64,000 bases of DNA, taken from assembly GCA_037957365.1 (NCBI GenBank), contig JARHVA010004230.1, positions 337,501 through 401,500 of the forward strand, read 5' to 3'. This document shows, piece after piece, positions 1-14,100 of the stretch. The position numbers and the translations under genes are program-made. Under the pieces are notes generated by a model. The model did not search any database. It had not been told where the DNA came from and saw only the letters and a list, made by a program, of their open reading frames with translations. The stretch is from Torreya grandis. Lineage: Eukaryota > Streptophyta > Pinopsida > Cupressales > Taxaceae. Each line of letters starts with the position of its first letter. Position 1 is the first letter of the stretch.

Positions 1-162
1 TCACCTTCCCTTATCCCCTTACACTAGAACCCATAGTAAATACCTTAACAAATGGTTGGGATCCATAATTTCATCCTATGTGAGTAAAAAACCAAAAAAT
101 ATGGATATTTCTTAGGAGGATGAAGGTAACAAGAGAAAAAAAGTATACAATCTAAAATATCT

Positions 163-423
163 AGATTAAGAGCACAAAAGAAATATTGGGACCTTCAAAT
201 TGAAATTGATGGATATCAGAAGGGCCATGTCTGAATTATTAAGGAATGCAATGATTTGAAACATGAGACTACCCAACTCAAGAAGGATTTGGGTAAGGAA
301 AGGAATTAAAATTCCCTTGATGAATAAGGATATTAATCAAGAAAATGAACCATAGCCATTAAAGACCTTTTCCCAACACTTAAGGCTAAAAGGGTCCTCA
401 TGAACCTTTAGAAGAAGACCAAG
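163..423 (+). pseudogene. Coiled-coil protein remnant, probably from a retroelement
   Basis: One frame starting at base 163 reads about 85 codons rich in Lys, Glu, Leu and Gln. It begins RLRAQKKYWDLQIEIDGYQK and continues with heptad-like spacing typical of a coiled coil. Several in-frame stops interrupt it (TGA, TAA), most explainable as C-to-T changes. No catalytic motif is visible. The charged composition and decay style match the retroelement remnants nearby, so a gag-type or accessory retrotransposon protein is the likeliest source. I do not recognise the family. The start and the upstream part are not resolved. Confidence 0.35.
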
Positions 424-3400
424 TAGGGCCCTTCATAAGGATTGAGAAAATGCACATACAAAATAATGACAAAAAGAGTGATAAATGGAAATATCAAGGA
501 GAACAAACATGCCAACACATAAGATAAGGCTAGTTCAGGGGAGCTCTCTATTTATGTTTAGTGTTTTTATTTTATTTATTTTTTCATTGGTTATCTTTCT
601 TGGATGTTTTACTCAAGGAAATATGTGTTTTATATCTCATTTCATCTTAGTTTATTAGCTTTGGGTCTTAATATTTTATTCAAACTTGATGGTTATTGGA
701 TCCTTGTAAAACTAGATTATTTGACCCAATCTAATAGAAAATAGATCATTTGGTTTTCAACCCTCACATAGATGGGAAATAATGAACTAATTTCATGATT
801 TTTAACTATTAAGAAACCAAACTATTAATTTTTTTAAATATCTTGGATATGATATTGGACACTTAAATAGTAATACCTATTTAAAACATGCAATGCATCC
901 ATTAAGTTTCTAGTATACCTTTCCTTCAAAAAATGTTCCATTACATTTAATATTATCCCTAATTTAGATCAATATAATTTTGCATTTGGAGGATCATGGA
1001 TAAGGTAAATGTTTGAAACCCTTGATATAAATAATAAATATATTACATTAAGTTCTAAGGTAATATTAATTATATTTAAAGAGATGGAACATCTCTAGAT
1101 TGTGAAAATAAAATAGAAACCATTTCTTTGAGTAGTGCTCAAGTAATCATTTATAGTTATTTTATGACCATAATTAAGGTACATGTATTTATAATAAGTA
1201 ATATGTAAAATAAATCCATAGGTGTAATAAATCAATTCCAAATTCTAGTGTGGTTGGCTATGCATATCCTATTATAGATATAAAATATCATTAGAATGGC
1301 ATATCTACACTAGTAGATGAAAAAGACAATATAACTAGTGATTATGACATACATGATATGGCACATAATTCTAGCATCCCATTAATTCAATAATAAATTA
1401 GTATCTAAAAAAATATTTTAAAAATTTAGAATACAAAAAAATAAAAATACAAAAATTAATTAAAAAAATTAGGACCTATACATGACATGTTTTTTTACTT
1501 CCATGATTAATTTATGTTATTTATCATATTATGGTAGATTACAATTCCATATTATAAGCACATGATTTTGATTATATACATAACGAGATGTAGGATATTT
1601 AGGTTATATATGATACATGGACATAAAAATGTGGGGGACATTCTTTACACCGAAGGGATACCTTTGTATAATGGGGGTAAGCCAATATTGGGACATATTT
1701 GTATATATGTATAGGATGTATATTTATATGAACATTTCATTTAGAATATTAAGATAATTATATTTATTTACATGAATTTATCTTATGTATACTATTTAGG
1801 GTGTTATATTTTATGAAAATTATGCTTTCTTATGATTTAATGATAGACTAGTTTTACTTGTTCTATGTGTATTGATGTTGTTGTCTGTTACAAGGTGAGA
1901 TCATTGATTATATATTAAATTATGTGATGATAATTTTGTGTTACATTGTGTGATATATATGTGACTTATTTTCTATATTTAATAGTATTTATGTGACTAT
2001 TGATGGTTGTTCTAATGAGTCATGTTCTACATTTAGTGCTTACGTTTGTCATGACCATGACATTGTGGGTGTCTATACATGGCTGATGAGATTATGGTGT
2101 CTTGATTTATATTATACATTATTATACTCTTGTGCAATGTCATAATTTATATAATTCATATTATTCAAGGCTTATTGATGATTGTGCATGATTGAGATTA
2201 TTATTATTGTGTTTTTAATTTTTGTATGTCCTTGACATGACACTTGTATGCCTTGGGATGTATGTTTCATATTTATATGAATTATCCAATATTTATATGA
2301 TAAAATAATCCAATCATGTTAACACACTTTCTTTGCATGCTTACATATTTTATATATAACATTATGTAATAAATTATTTATTTTGAGATGAGTAATTCAC
2401 ATGCTACATCCCTCACATCGAAAGGGGGAATACTAGTGGGATTTTATATATATCTATGTGTGTATATATATACACATTCATGCCTTGATATATATACAAT
2501 TAAAATTTAGGTCAGCTTACACGAGTTAGATGACATATATTGTGATATATTATGAATTATATTGGCATAAATTGATATATTGACACATATGAGAGGAAAT
2601 AATTGGTAATTTTATAGTATCATGAGGAAACACTAAAATATTTTATGACACTATGATACATATTACATGGATCAAATCAAAAAATGATATCATTTTACAT
2701 GGATCAAATCGAGTGGGAACATACATAAAAATTGAGTCGCATATACTTAAAATTGCTAATTCTTGACACACTCTAAACTAATGATTTTTGCATAAGTGCA
2801 TTACTCTTATTTATCATTACTCTAATCCATTTGTATATATGTAGGTTCAACCCTTTGTTTTCCATCATTATTATACAAAACATTAAATGTCAAATATTCA
2901 AGTTATCTAAAATCACCTTTAAACTATCCCACATTAGAGGATAGTTATCTTTAATCCTTCCTAGATAGGTCTATGCTAATAAGATATGAGAAAAATTTAC
3001 TCCTATCCACTTACAATAAACACATCCCATGCCAAATAACAACCAATTTTTAAAATTAAAAACATCCTTATGGGTATTCTTTCACATTTCACATGGTTTA
3101 ATAAATTAAAATATCAAAAGGTTTACCTATAAATTCATGTTAAAATCCACTTATTATCCCAATTAATATTTACTTGATTAAATATTTTACAAATTTGTAA
3201 ATTTGGAAAATTTGCCTTATTATATAAGTCAAGACCATTCAAAATTAGTATCCATAAACCATGTTAAGATATTTATAAATCAATTTAAGAGTTATAATTA
3301 TTAATTATTAAATCCATTTTATAACTACATGCATATAGTCAAAACATCACAATTGCCCGTCCAATCTAGGTGTGTCAAATATGTCCACTTGATTCCCCTC

Positions 3401-5229
3401 CTTGAAGTATTGGATTCAAAGGTAGTGGTAAATCATCACGGTAGTGATTAAGGCTACCTTATCTCATTAATATCATATTTTATAATATGTTTTCAAGTTA
3501 TCAAACTACCTTAAGGGTTTTAGAGATAAGATAAGACAATCAAATATTTATATATAACATACATTAAATTATAATATCTTATCCCACTAAATCAACATAG
3601 GTGTAGGATGTGTAACAGTTTTTTTTCATGTTCCATGTAGACCAATGAACACATGTATGACTTAATTCCAATACAATATAATTTCTCCAAACTTGTCTAA
3701 ACATAATAAAAAAATATGTATATGATCTTGAACCATCATAATTATTACTTTTATTCACATAGTCTAAATGTTTTCAAAATTAACACAAATATAATTAATG
3801 AAAACATATAGGACTACCCACTACTTTCATCTAGCTTATCTAGACATCGTAAAAATATATCTCTAATCTTAAACATGCATATTCACTTCTTATACTGGTT
3901 TTCACTATCTAATATCTGAAATAGTTAACAAAGACTTATGTTTAATATAAGTATATTTCTTTACAGTGTTTTCCTAATTTAGAAAATTTCCATATTTAGC
4001 ACATTTTAAAATCTTAATTGCTAATAATTTTCCATAATTATCATTTTGGTATTATATAGTTTTACACCTATTAAAACACATTAAAATATTATTTATTTTA
4101 TCAAAACTAGGGTATAATATATTTTTGAACTTGAAGCATTATTTTTAAGCCTTTTATTTTCTAATTTGGATTTTAATTTTTTTCCCTATAAATTATGTTC
4201 TAGCAGATTTAAAACTTATAAGATTTGTCATTCTAGGAAAAGCAATCACTAGTTTTACCTAAACCATGGTATGAGTGGTATTTCCAAATTACTCAAGCCA
4301 TTAGAAAACACCATTAATTTATTTTAGTTTATATGTAAGTGTGTACATCTATATGAAGACTTCAACCATTTATTCTTATAGTGCACTGATAAATGGCTGA
4401 CCTTAATAGTTTATTCTCAATTTACCCTAGAGATGGGATAATGTGATTATAACAATAATGGAATCCTTCATAATTAGTGCCTTCCTAGACATGTTCACTA
4501 TTTATGACTGAGATAAGTAGACATGAGAGTCCAAAAATTATACATGCCCTTGACTAATTTCACTATTTACACTTGTTTACAAGGTTTCAAATTTAAATTT
4601 TGATTTTAATGATTTCATTTTTCTTACATATTTTTACATTCAACATTATATTTTGTCTTACTCTCCAAGATGTTATTTGGATTCAATGTATATTGTCATT
4701 GATTAAATGTAAATATCATAAAAAGGCTAATATTACTAATACACAATCAAGACTTATTTAATTAACAAGTACCATTATTTTTTCAAAGTATCATGACTTG
4801 GGAGTAAAAATAATCATACATTATAAATCCTATAAGGGATACTCTACATCCTATTGATGGATTTACTATGGTTATTTAGAATAATAACATAAAAAAAAAG
4901 ATGAATTTAATGATGCAAAATTCACTATCTTAATATCAACTAACATAATATTGATACATTCCTATATATTTAAAGAGATGAATATAATAAACTCATTTAT
5001 TTCGCTGAAGATACTTGAATTATCTCAACTCATACAGTTACATATGTTCAAATGTCATTAAGTATAAGGGAATAAATTTGTTTTTAGTATATTAAAATGT
5101 TTATTTCTATAAGGGAATCCTAAACACTTCCTTTTATCACCACATAAGGTCACTTCCAAATTAACCTAATGTATCCTCTCTTGAGAAAATCATTCAATTA
5201 GATAAAGGTGTCTCCAAAGTTAGTATCTC
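424..5229. other. AT-rich DNA without recognisable genes
   Basis: No reading frame with recognisable similarity was found on either strand. The stretch is AT-rich, with runs of A and T and short TA-rich tracts such as near 2440-2480. I find no CG dinucleotide before about base 1584. It is probably decayed repeat sequence that can no longer be classified by eye. A short segment near 1484-1541 resembles 7551-7610. Confidence 0.6.
1484..1541. repeat. Possible member of an old repeat pair with 7551-7610
   Basis: Both places have an A-rich tract followed by an ATG(A/T)-rich segment, then TTACTTCC, then TGTTATTTATCA and TTTGGTAGAT-like or TATGGTAGAT sequence in the same order and near-equal spacing. 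Similarity fades afterwards. They could be ends of an old LTR or two fragments of one repeat family, with the 5.2-6.8 kb gypsy remnant lying between them. The match is short and could be partly chance in AT-rich DNA. Confidence 0.3.
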
Positions 5230-5790
5230 AATGAAATCCCATACTCTTTTTAAAAATCCTTTGGCACCTAAAATAGAATATTAACCATTTACACTAGAAT
5301 TTTTAACATCTAATATACCACTTTATGATGGTAACGATGATCTTGAACAACATATTAATTCATTCCATGCAACATTCTTAGACCATGCTTACAATAATAA
5401 ATTACTTATGATGCCTTTTTTAAGAAGTCTCAATGAATTTTCCATACAATGGCTCTATTATATCCAACATACAAAATTTATATCATTCAACCTATTTATA
5501 GGTCAATTTTTAGCATAATTCTCAATCAACATTGGCAAAAAATTATCTTATGCACAAATTGTAAAACTTAAACAAAGGTCAAATGAGAAAATTAGTGAGC
5601 ATGTTATATGGTAAAAAATAATGCTTCAAAATATAAAAAAATATATGGAATGTAGTGAACTACTCAAATCTTATTACCACCACTCCATGAATAAATCATG
5701 TTTTATAAAAATAAAAAATTTAATGAGATATGCCATATAATCATAGAAAGAGAATTTAAAATCATAACATTCAACAAGCTAAAGTATGCC
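5230..5790 (+). pseudogene. Ty3/gypsy gag remnant (Retrotrans_gag type)
   Basis: A single plus-strand frame gives a capsid-like protein. Its N-terminal part reads PLYDGNDDLEQHINSFHATF, matching the start of plant gypsy gag domains (P.YDG..DP..H...F). It continues through a QW-type motif (SIQWLYY) and the segment FSINIGKKLSYAQIVKLKQR, where gypsy gag normally has the helical Q.LKQ..NE.. region. Stops occur at the codon before FSIN and after EHVIW. Gag packages element RNA into cytoplasmic particles. This copy lies in the opposite orientation to most other elements here. A proline-rich tail with more stops continues to about 6060. Confidence 0.72.
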
Positions 5791-6459
5791 CCAAGTAATC
5801 TGTCTAAATAAAATATTAAATTTCATATAAATCAAAATTTAAAGGTCAAATATAATGATCATAAAAATAAATAAAAATTAACACTTGATTAAATATTACA
5901 ATCATAAAACAAGCTTCAATTGATAGCTCCACCAAGGAGCTAATTTACAAGGTTACCATAACCTCCTCATCTCTTGTTACACAATCTTATTAACTAAACT
6001 ATCACCTCTATACCTACTCCATTTTACCTTGATTTTACCAAGCCTTGACTTAAGGATTTCATAATAATTTATTTTTTTATTACCATATATGCATTTAATT
6101 TCATAAATAAATGTTACATGGGAAGGCATAAAATACAAGATATAATTGATGATAATATAATTGAAGTAAGTGTGCCTATAGAGGAAATAAGACCATAATA
6201 TAATTATGATGAAAATATGATATTATTTAGTAATCCTTTTCCAAATCATGGTTTAATAGATAATAAAAATATTTTATAAGTACATCATGATACAATGCAC
6301 ATATTGATCATGTGGCATATGAGCATCTAATATACATAATTATTAAGACATTTGTATATGCATCAACACAATGTCCATTAATCACATGTGATGATAAGTA
6401 AATCACTGATGATGATTTAGATGAGCATGCTATTCTTTTTGAGATTGTATCAATAAGAA
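5791..6459 (+). other. Decayed gag-to-protease linker
   Basis: This lies between the gag and protease remnants on the same strand. Around 5930-6060 a plus-strand frame with stops is rich in Pro, Thr, Leu and Phe, like the C-terminal part of plant gypsy gag. The rest is too decayed to read. Confidence 0.4.
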
Positions 6460-6793
6460 ACTTATATATAGTGTCATGATTAACAATGGATCAAATAAAA
6501 AAGCATACATAATGATACTCCTTCATGGTTTGGGATATGCAGAACAAGATTTTCAAGATACATCAATAATATTCAAATCATTTAATGGGATTACAAAATA
6601 TACCCTGGGATAAATAATGCTACCTCTCTAAATTGGTTTAGAAACAATGCATACTACATTTCTAGTCTTACAAAACATATGGGTATTCAATATGTTATTA
6701 GGATTCCCTTAGATGTAAAAAAAATACACTGTATCATATACAATCCATATATCCCTTAAGTACATACATTATAATCAAGTGGTGAAAGTTTAA
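6460..6793 (+). pseudogene. Ty3/gypsy aspartic protease remnant
   Basis: A plus-strand frame runs from an active-site-like segment MINNGSNKKAYIMI, through LHGLGYAEQDFQDTSIIFKS and a T.FLVL motif, to FNMLLGFP and a SLKYIHYNQVVKV ending. This is the order seen in retropepsins of plant gypsy elements: D-x-G, then FLVL, then the (Y/F)N(M/L)LLGRPW motif, then a conserved hydrophobic tail. Asn stands where the catalytic Asp is expected (codon 6482-6484), so it would be inactive even without the stops at the LGE-like and GRPW-like positions. It follows the gag remnant at 5230-5790, so both belong to one old element. Confidence 0.68.
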
Positions 6794-7423
6794 GACATTC
6801 CATATTAGTATCATTTACAGTCAGTGGTAAATCCTCCTCATCCTCATCCTCCCACACCACCACCATAATTGATAGTGGAGCCTATCCAATATTATCATCC
6901 AAATATAATCATGAAATTTAATAAAAAGTGAAATAAAAATATAATTAGTGCACTAATTCATAATCATAATGTATATTCACATGTGACACCTATATGAAAT
7001 ATTTATATTCAACTAATTCAGGGGAAAAAATCTACCTTCCTAAGTAATAGGTTTCATATCAAAGAGTTAATAAAGGTTATAATAAATATAAATATTTTAA
7101 AAAGAATCTAAAGTCAATTCCTATGAAAATTAAGTGTGCCTCAAAATAAACACAAGAAATGATACTTTATCCTATTTTTAAAAAACCTTTACCAAGTTTG
7201 GCACCTTTTCACACTTCACCATATTATATAAACAATGAAAAAAAATATTTATGATAAAACACTTGATTTATTTTTTAATTTAGATAAATATCTATGTGGA
7301 ATTCATAATTGATGGAAAGTTATACTTAAAATCTCTTATCAAATCACACATTATGGTCCTCCTATTGATGGGATCATAGCCTAGTTTATTTTCTAAAATA
7401 TAAAAAATGTTAAAAAAATAACA

Positions 7424-7487
<64 letters not shown>

Positions 7488-8163
7488 CCTCTATAAATAT
7501 ATAAAAACATTTAGAACAATTTAAAAAAATAAAAAATAAGGGCTTGAGCATAACATGATATTCTAGTTTACTTCCTTACATATGTTATTTATCACATATT
7601 TTGGTAGATAAATATTATTTTTATATACATGTACATGAATTTCATGAGGTATATGAGTGTGATTGATGAAATATGTTATATATACTTTCATATATGTTGG
7701 ATTACCATCTACCCATTGGCCATGCTTATGTTAGGGACATCTAATTAGAAATGTTACATAATAATTCCATTTAACTTTATATGACCTCAAATGCAGTAAT
7801 AAATACATATCTTACAAGTGTCTTGGTGAAAACACTCATATATAAAATAATGATACATGAATATGATAATTTTATAATAATGTGGCATCTATTACATGTG
7901 AATAAAATAAGCTAGTTTCACTTTGTTTTATGTTCCTTCAATTTTGTTTACTTTATTGCATTATAGGATAGATATTTATTTATTATTTTTTGTGACTTTT
8001 GAACCTTTTATTAAATTTTATTAAACCTCTCTATGATATTTTAATTGGTATGTGTGGCATTTGAAAATGTCCATTAATTTTGTCCCTTGGCCTTACGTGT
8101 ATAGTTTCTACTTGTGTGACATTTTAACATGTACCTTATATGCATCCTTTGTAATTATTATAT
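6794..8163. other. Unclassified AT-rich DNA next to the giant element
   Basis: Some plus-strand continuation of the protease-containing element may reach about 7200, but no reverse transcriptase motifs were found. The stretch contains a (CA)n microsatellite. The giant element begins at its right edge, so that element probably interrupted or abuts the older gypsy copy. Confidence 0.5.
7424..7486. repeat. (CA)n microsatellite, about 62 bp
   Basis: An uninterrupted CA dinucleotide run of about 31 units. The reading frames crossing it are repeat artefacts, not genes. Confidence 0.97.
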
Positions 8164-11100
8164 TAATACTAAATAACCTAATTACACCCTTAGTAGAGGA
8201 ATTTTCAGACCTTTAAAGTTTGGGGTAACATGGGATTAGTCCAAAGGTCGTGGATGATGTATAGATGGACTAAACCTCTAGTTTATGTGGCTAGCTCCCT
8301 TGTTACATCAACTAAGCTCAAATAACTAAGAATAATAAATTTTGGGGGTGAAAAGGGAGAGAGAAACATGAAATAAAACCTAATATTAAGGGAGGTGATG
8401 CACCGTAATGTCTTATCCACTATGACTGATCCTTAATCAACACTTTATGAACCAAGTAAGGACTAGTGATTGAAACAAGCTTTTCAAGGGGATATATTAA
8501 GGCTCTGTCTATTTATTCAATTTGAATGTGATGGATGATAGGTATATTTTAAGGAACTATCAACTAGGTCACACTTCAAAAATAGTCACCAACACTTGAC
8601 ACATCACATGACCTACATATAATATCATCCTAGCAACTAGGTGAGGACAAGGACTTATAAAAGAGAATGAAACTTTACCACTTATAGAAATAAAAAACAA
8701 AATAACACACTAAGATAGTATGGAAATATAAAATAGTCCTTTATTGAATCAAAAGGTTTGAAGGATATAATTTGGGTAGAGTTTCATCATACACAGTTGA
8801 GGGATAAATATAATGGCCTTAAAGCCTCAATTTATAAAACATGAATAAGAGAGAGAATATAATGAGGCATGGAAAAGGAATGAATAAGTCATGAATGACC
8901 ATAATTCATTTAATTAGTAGTTACAACTAGCCTCCACACTTCTTTCATGTGTTGCCTTGGTGATGAGTGGTCTTCAATGAGCCTTTTGAGGTGTTGGATG
9001 TTTATTTTTGGCCAAGGTTGACTCCAAAAAAAGGATTAACAATCCAAATTGTTTAATTCCCTCTGATTTTGATAGTTAAAAAGGTATCAAAGTGATTCAA
9101 TTAGGCCTCCATGAAGTATTTAGTATCCACCTCTACCCTATATTTCAATATGGCTTGGAAACCTACCCCATCCTACATGAGGGGTGGGAAATGGGCCTTG
9201 TCACCTAAATTAGGTAGTTAAAAAAATTTCATGACCATAATTTACTATATAGTATCCCTCTACAATAATGAACATCTTCTTTTGTTGACCAAGTAAGCCT
9301 ATTAGGAAATTAGGCCTAGTTACTTGACTGCTCACTACTTGGATGACCATGAGACCTGAATAAAATATTAAGAATAGGTGAATGAGTTTTTTCCAATATA
9401 ATAAATCATTTCACACCTTGAATTATGCCTTTAAAATAGTACACACCTACAACACTTGCTCATTTAAGTGATTAGGTCACCTTTCCCTAGCATTTTTAGA
9501 TTAGCCCTTTAGTGTAGACCTATAGAAGATTTTTTAGGGAAGTTTAAGAGTAGATTATGATTTTAAAGGGTGAATTATTCCTAAAACTACCCTCTCTCTT
9601 GATATTCAATTCTTTATATAACTTTTCACCTTGAATTTATAAAAAAAACCTACTAAGACAATATTTTTGATGGGTTTATACAACTGTTTATATAGACCAA
9701 TGACATGGATGGGACCTCCTCAAAGTGTACTATAAGTTTTAGGAATATCCAAAGACATTTAAATGAATTTTGGAGATAATTATTCAAAATTTCCTCCATT
9801 GGATTTTTATTAGGGTTTTAGGCAGGTTTAAGGGGGTTTGGGTTCATATCAATGGTTTATAAAGGTTAAGTACCTAACCTATGAAATAATGCCACTAGTT
9901 TCTTCTATACAAGGCCCCTCAACTTTGACCAAATGATAAGAAAATGATGCAACTATTTCATACAATTATAATCTCATCAAGTTGATCCTCTTGTGATAAT
10001 TGTGCATTATATGCACTCTTAAGGTAGTTTTAGGCCAAAGTGACCAATTTTGATCTATCTTATAAAAACCAATCTTGTTTACAAATATAAGAGTCCTTGA
10101 AATACATATTAATCATGGTAATATTTCTTATATAACTCCCTTTTTTCCTCTATTTTATTCTTCAAGCAGTCATTCCTAGAGAAGGGCATTAGACCATCAG
10201 ACCTAAAGCCAAACTTCCTACATTTTGATTTCAAAATGGAATGGTGAGGGTACTTTGCCACCTCTAAGAGTATGAAACTTACCCCTTATATCCTTAGGAT
10301 ATTTTTTATTTACTTTATTAATGCCATTGATTATATTTTATGCACACATAGTTAGCTAACAAGACACTTGGGCATGTCTTCAGGTGGCTATTGGATATGG
10401 AGACCTTCGTAGGTAATCATTATGAAACTCCTTGAGACCTCATGATCCCTCTCCCTCCTTAAAAACTTGTATAATGTGTATATATCTTCTAATTTATATT
10501 ATATGAGATTTGGACAACCCTTTTTAGGCTTGAAATTTACATTATATGCCCTGTACATACCAACTAGTAGACCATCAAAACTATTTCAAGGCTCTATTAC
10601 ATCATTTGAAAGCAATTGAGGGTGTAATTTCTTCATCAAGTATTTATTAGGGTTTAAAGAGGGTTTTGGTGGCCTAACATATTAATGATGGTTCATAGAG
10701 TACATGCCTCAAACCCAAAACTTATTACCATGGATGTTTATCCCATATAACCCTTTAAAACTCTTGAATAGCCCATGGTCCCATGTAAATTGTATAGTGA
10801 GTATTGAGTGAAATTTGGAAACTTTTAAATCCTTTCTAAGAATTCTATGTGCGTTTTAGTGTTATGTATTATTCATATATTTGAGCTCCTAACTATAACT
10901 CTTTATTCCATGTATATTGATTTCATATGAGTCATTAACTCCCGTAAAGAGAACTGGTCTTGAGTCATCTTTTCATGTGAGAGGTGAGCACTATATTTAG
11001 TATCTTGACATGAAAAACCAAGGTAGTGGAGCTCAAGATGAGTGATAGGAAAAAAATTTACCATTTCCTTCTATTCCTCTACACTAAACATTTTCCTCAT

Positions 11101-14100
11101 GGCTTGTATCACCATCACAAACCTCTCATGACCTTAAGTATGCTTGGGGTCTTGAGATTTCAAGGAGGGTTTTAGGCCTATAGGATTAGACTGACTTTTA
11201 GGACATTGAGTCACATGTAAGTAGTAATTTATGAAATAAATGTCACCATAGCATCCATTTATACATAATCTCTACCTTCTACACTTGTCTTTAATTTATT
11301 TGACCACTATTTTAGTCCTCTTTTAGGCCTACTTTGAGTGTTACTGACTAACTTGAGTGTCTAAGTCAATTATGTTATAGGTATAGGTATGACCTATGTC
11401 TTACCTTATTCATTATGGGTATAATTGGGGAAGACAATGTAACATGCTCTCAAGATATGACCACAAACTTTAGGACTTAGCCTCCACTATCTATACTATA
11501 CTTACATAGTCATATACTAAAGTCTATGTGTTATGGATGTCCAATCCAAACCAGGTAGCTTTCTCACTTGAATATACCCATATGAACCTTGGGAGGATGA
11601 AATTAATAAAATATGATGATATAAACATTTTTAACCATGTCATTTACATTAGTTAGTCCTCTCAATTAGTTAGGTAGACTTAAATGCACCTGTTTATGAT
11701 TAATCCAACTTGTTTCACTTATCTTTTCAAGTTAATTTATCTTTTAATAGTATAACATGTATGTTCTACCTCTTTATCTAGGTTATATACTCCATGTGCA
11801 TATAAAATCTCATATTGATGTTGGACACATACTATTTTGAGTTCTAAGCATGGTGATCTCAGTATGTGACTATCAATGGAGACTTTTCACATGCCCATGA
11901 GTAGAAGAAGAGCTTCAATGTTATGTTTTAGATCTATTTATTCTTCCTTGAACCCAAATCACATTATTGACATCATCATCTTCACCATATATGACTCTTA
12001 TTTTCATCCTTGAGGTTTAGTTATATATGATGGTTTTATAAAACCCTTGAAGGTTTGGATTCAGTTTATCTCTTGTACTTGATAATAGCTTATCAATAAC
12101 ATCCATAACTAAATAGACAATTTTATCATAGTTTGATTGATCATTGATAGTATTATGGAGAATTTAACCTTGTTTTTATGAATTTGGGTTGTGTATAGAG
12201 ATCAAACCTATAGCTAATGATCATAAGATCCTATGGAGTTTTAATTTGGAATTCACAGCTTATTATGAGTTGAATTTGCTTGATGATACCATTAGATAAT
12301 ATAGGTTCCTTTAGAGGTTCATATGCACTAACGATTCATGTTCAATACCATCTATAAGGACCATAAATTCACTTTTTCATACATTAAACAAGGTAAAACA
12401 TTTGGATTCAGTCAATTAGACACATGAAATGAGAAATTAAAACCTAGAATTCTATGAATACCTTAAAATATGTTAATGAACCTTAAACTTTGCTAAACAA
12501 GTCTATGAAGGCATTATAAGACTAACTCGTGGTTTATTTCAAATTATGGAGACAAGTGTGTTCCATATTCTTAAATATATACTCTTACACATGAATATAA
12601 CACCTATACTACCTCTATATTATTCTAATGACCTCTAATAGCCATCACCATGGAAAAATTTGTTTTCACTTGCAATGAAGTTCAAAAACATAGGCAGTCC
12701 CATTAAAGGCAAAATATTGGGAGTGTTTAAGGTCCCTTGGTGATAAATTAGTTTATTAATGATGATAAACATGAATGGATATCTTAAGAATCTATCATCA
12801 CAATTAGTAGGCTATTCTTAACATATATTATGCATTGAAAGCTCCCAAAGTGCCAAGAAACATTGCCTATAGTTTGATAATGTGACCATTATGGTGATTT
12901 AATTATTCCCACAATATCACACCTACCAATTTGGGGTCTAATGTGTATTATCATTAAATTTAAGGATTTTATAAGACATGTGCAATCATTAGTTTCATCA
13001 AATAAGCCAAAAATGACTAAAATTATCCCAATATTTACCCTGTATGGATGTAGAAGACCATTTTGACTACCCCAGTTTCTTAAGAATTGCTCATAAATTA
13101 TAAGACATAATTTTGAAAAAAAATTATATGGATTATAAGGCCATTAGGCCCCCTTTCTCTGGCTAATATATTAAGTTTCCATTTTCTCTCTCCTATCTGT
13201 ACTGAATAAGAACCTGAGAGGTCATCCAAGGCTACCAAGGAGGATGATGGAAAGGAGGGGTCAGTTTTTGACATTTTTTGACTTTAAAATATTGGATTCT
13301 CCTACATTATTTCTACACTTATTTTACCCTATATATCCTTAAAATTTATTGACTATGACCATAATTTATGGATTGGTACTTTCTTAAAAACACTACAAAA
13401 CACTAGTTTCTTGTAATTTCTCATGTTTTAAGATATTTAAATGTTATTGGTGGTTAGGAGGGAAAGTAAGGGTAAAAATTAAATTAAAAACATGAATTAC
13501 ATTTTGGGAACTTGCAAATCCATTATTTCCCACATGTGGGCCCCTTTAGTGGAAAATAAAAGCATTTGACTTATAAAAGGATAGCCTATGCATATGAAAC
13601 CATTTTATCATGGAATTATGGTGATAATGGGGATCTTTAATAGAATAATTGATAGTGTTAGTAATGTTTTGTGTCAAATAATAATCATTTCATGGTCAAA
13701 CATCTATTTTGGAGGTAATACATATGATCTCAAGTGAAATTTCAAATAGAGGCTACCTTAATATCTATCAAGAGACCTTAAAACATGATAAAGACCCAAA
13801 AATTGTTATGAAATATTCCGTATAACATATTTAATCCTATGATATTTACATACCTTATATAATTTCAACATACTTAGATGGATTCATGATAGGTCATGAG
13901 TTGTAACATTGGGTCATCTTCAATATGATTAAGTTTAGACCACCAAGACTACTCCAAGACATATTATAGATCCTTATACATAGATAATCAAAAGGAGAGC
14001 ACTTGAAACAAAATAAAAAAGGGATAAATTACAACCACCATAACATATCTTGACATACCACCTTAATTGAACCTATTTCCTTGATATGATGTTATTTGAC

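Noticed and set aside
8159..8163. TATAT as the left target duplication of the giant element
   Set aside because: It matches only three of five bases of TTGAT on the right; the outer boundaries are too uncertain to claim a duplication.
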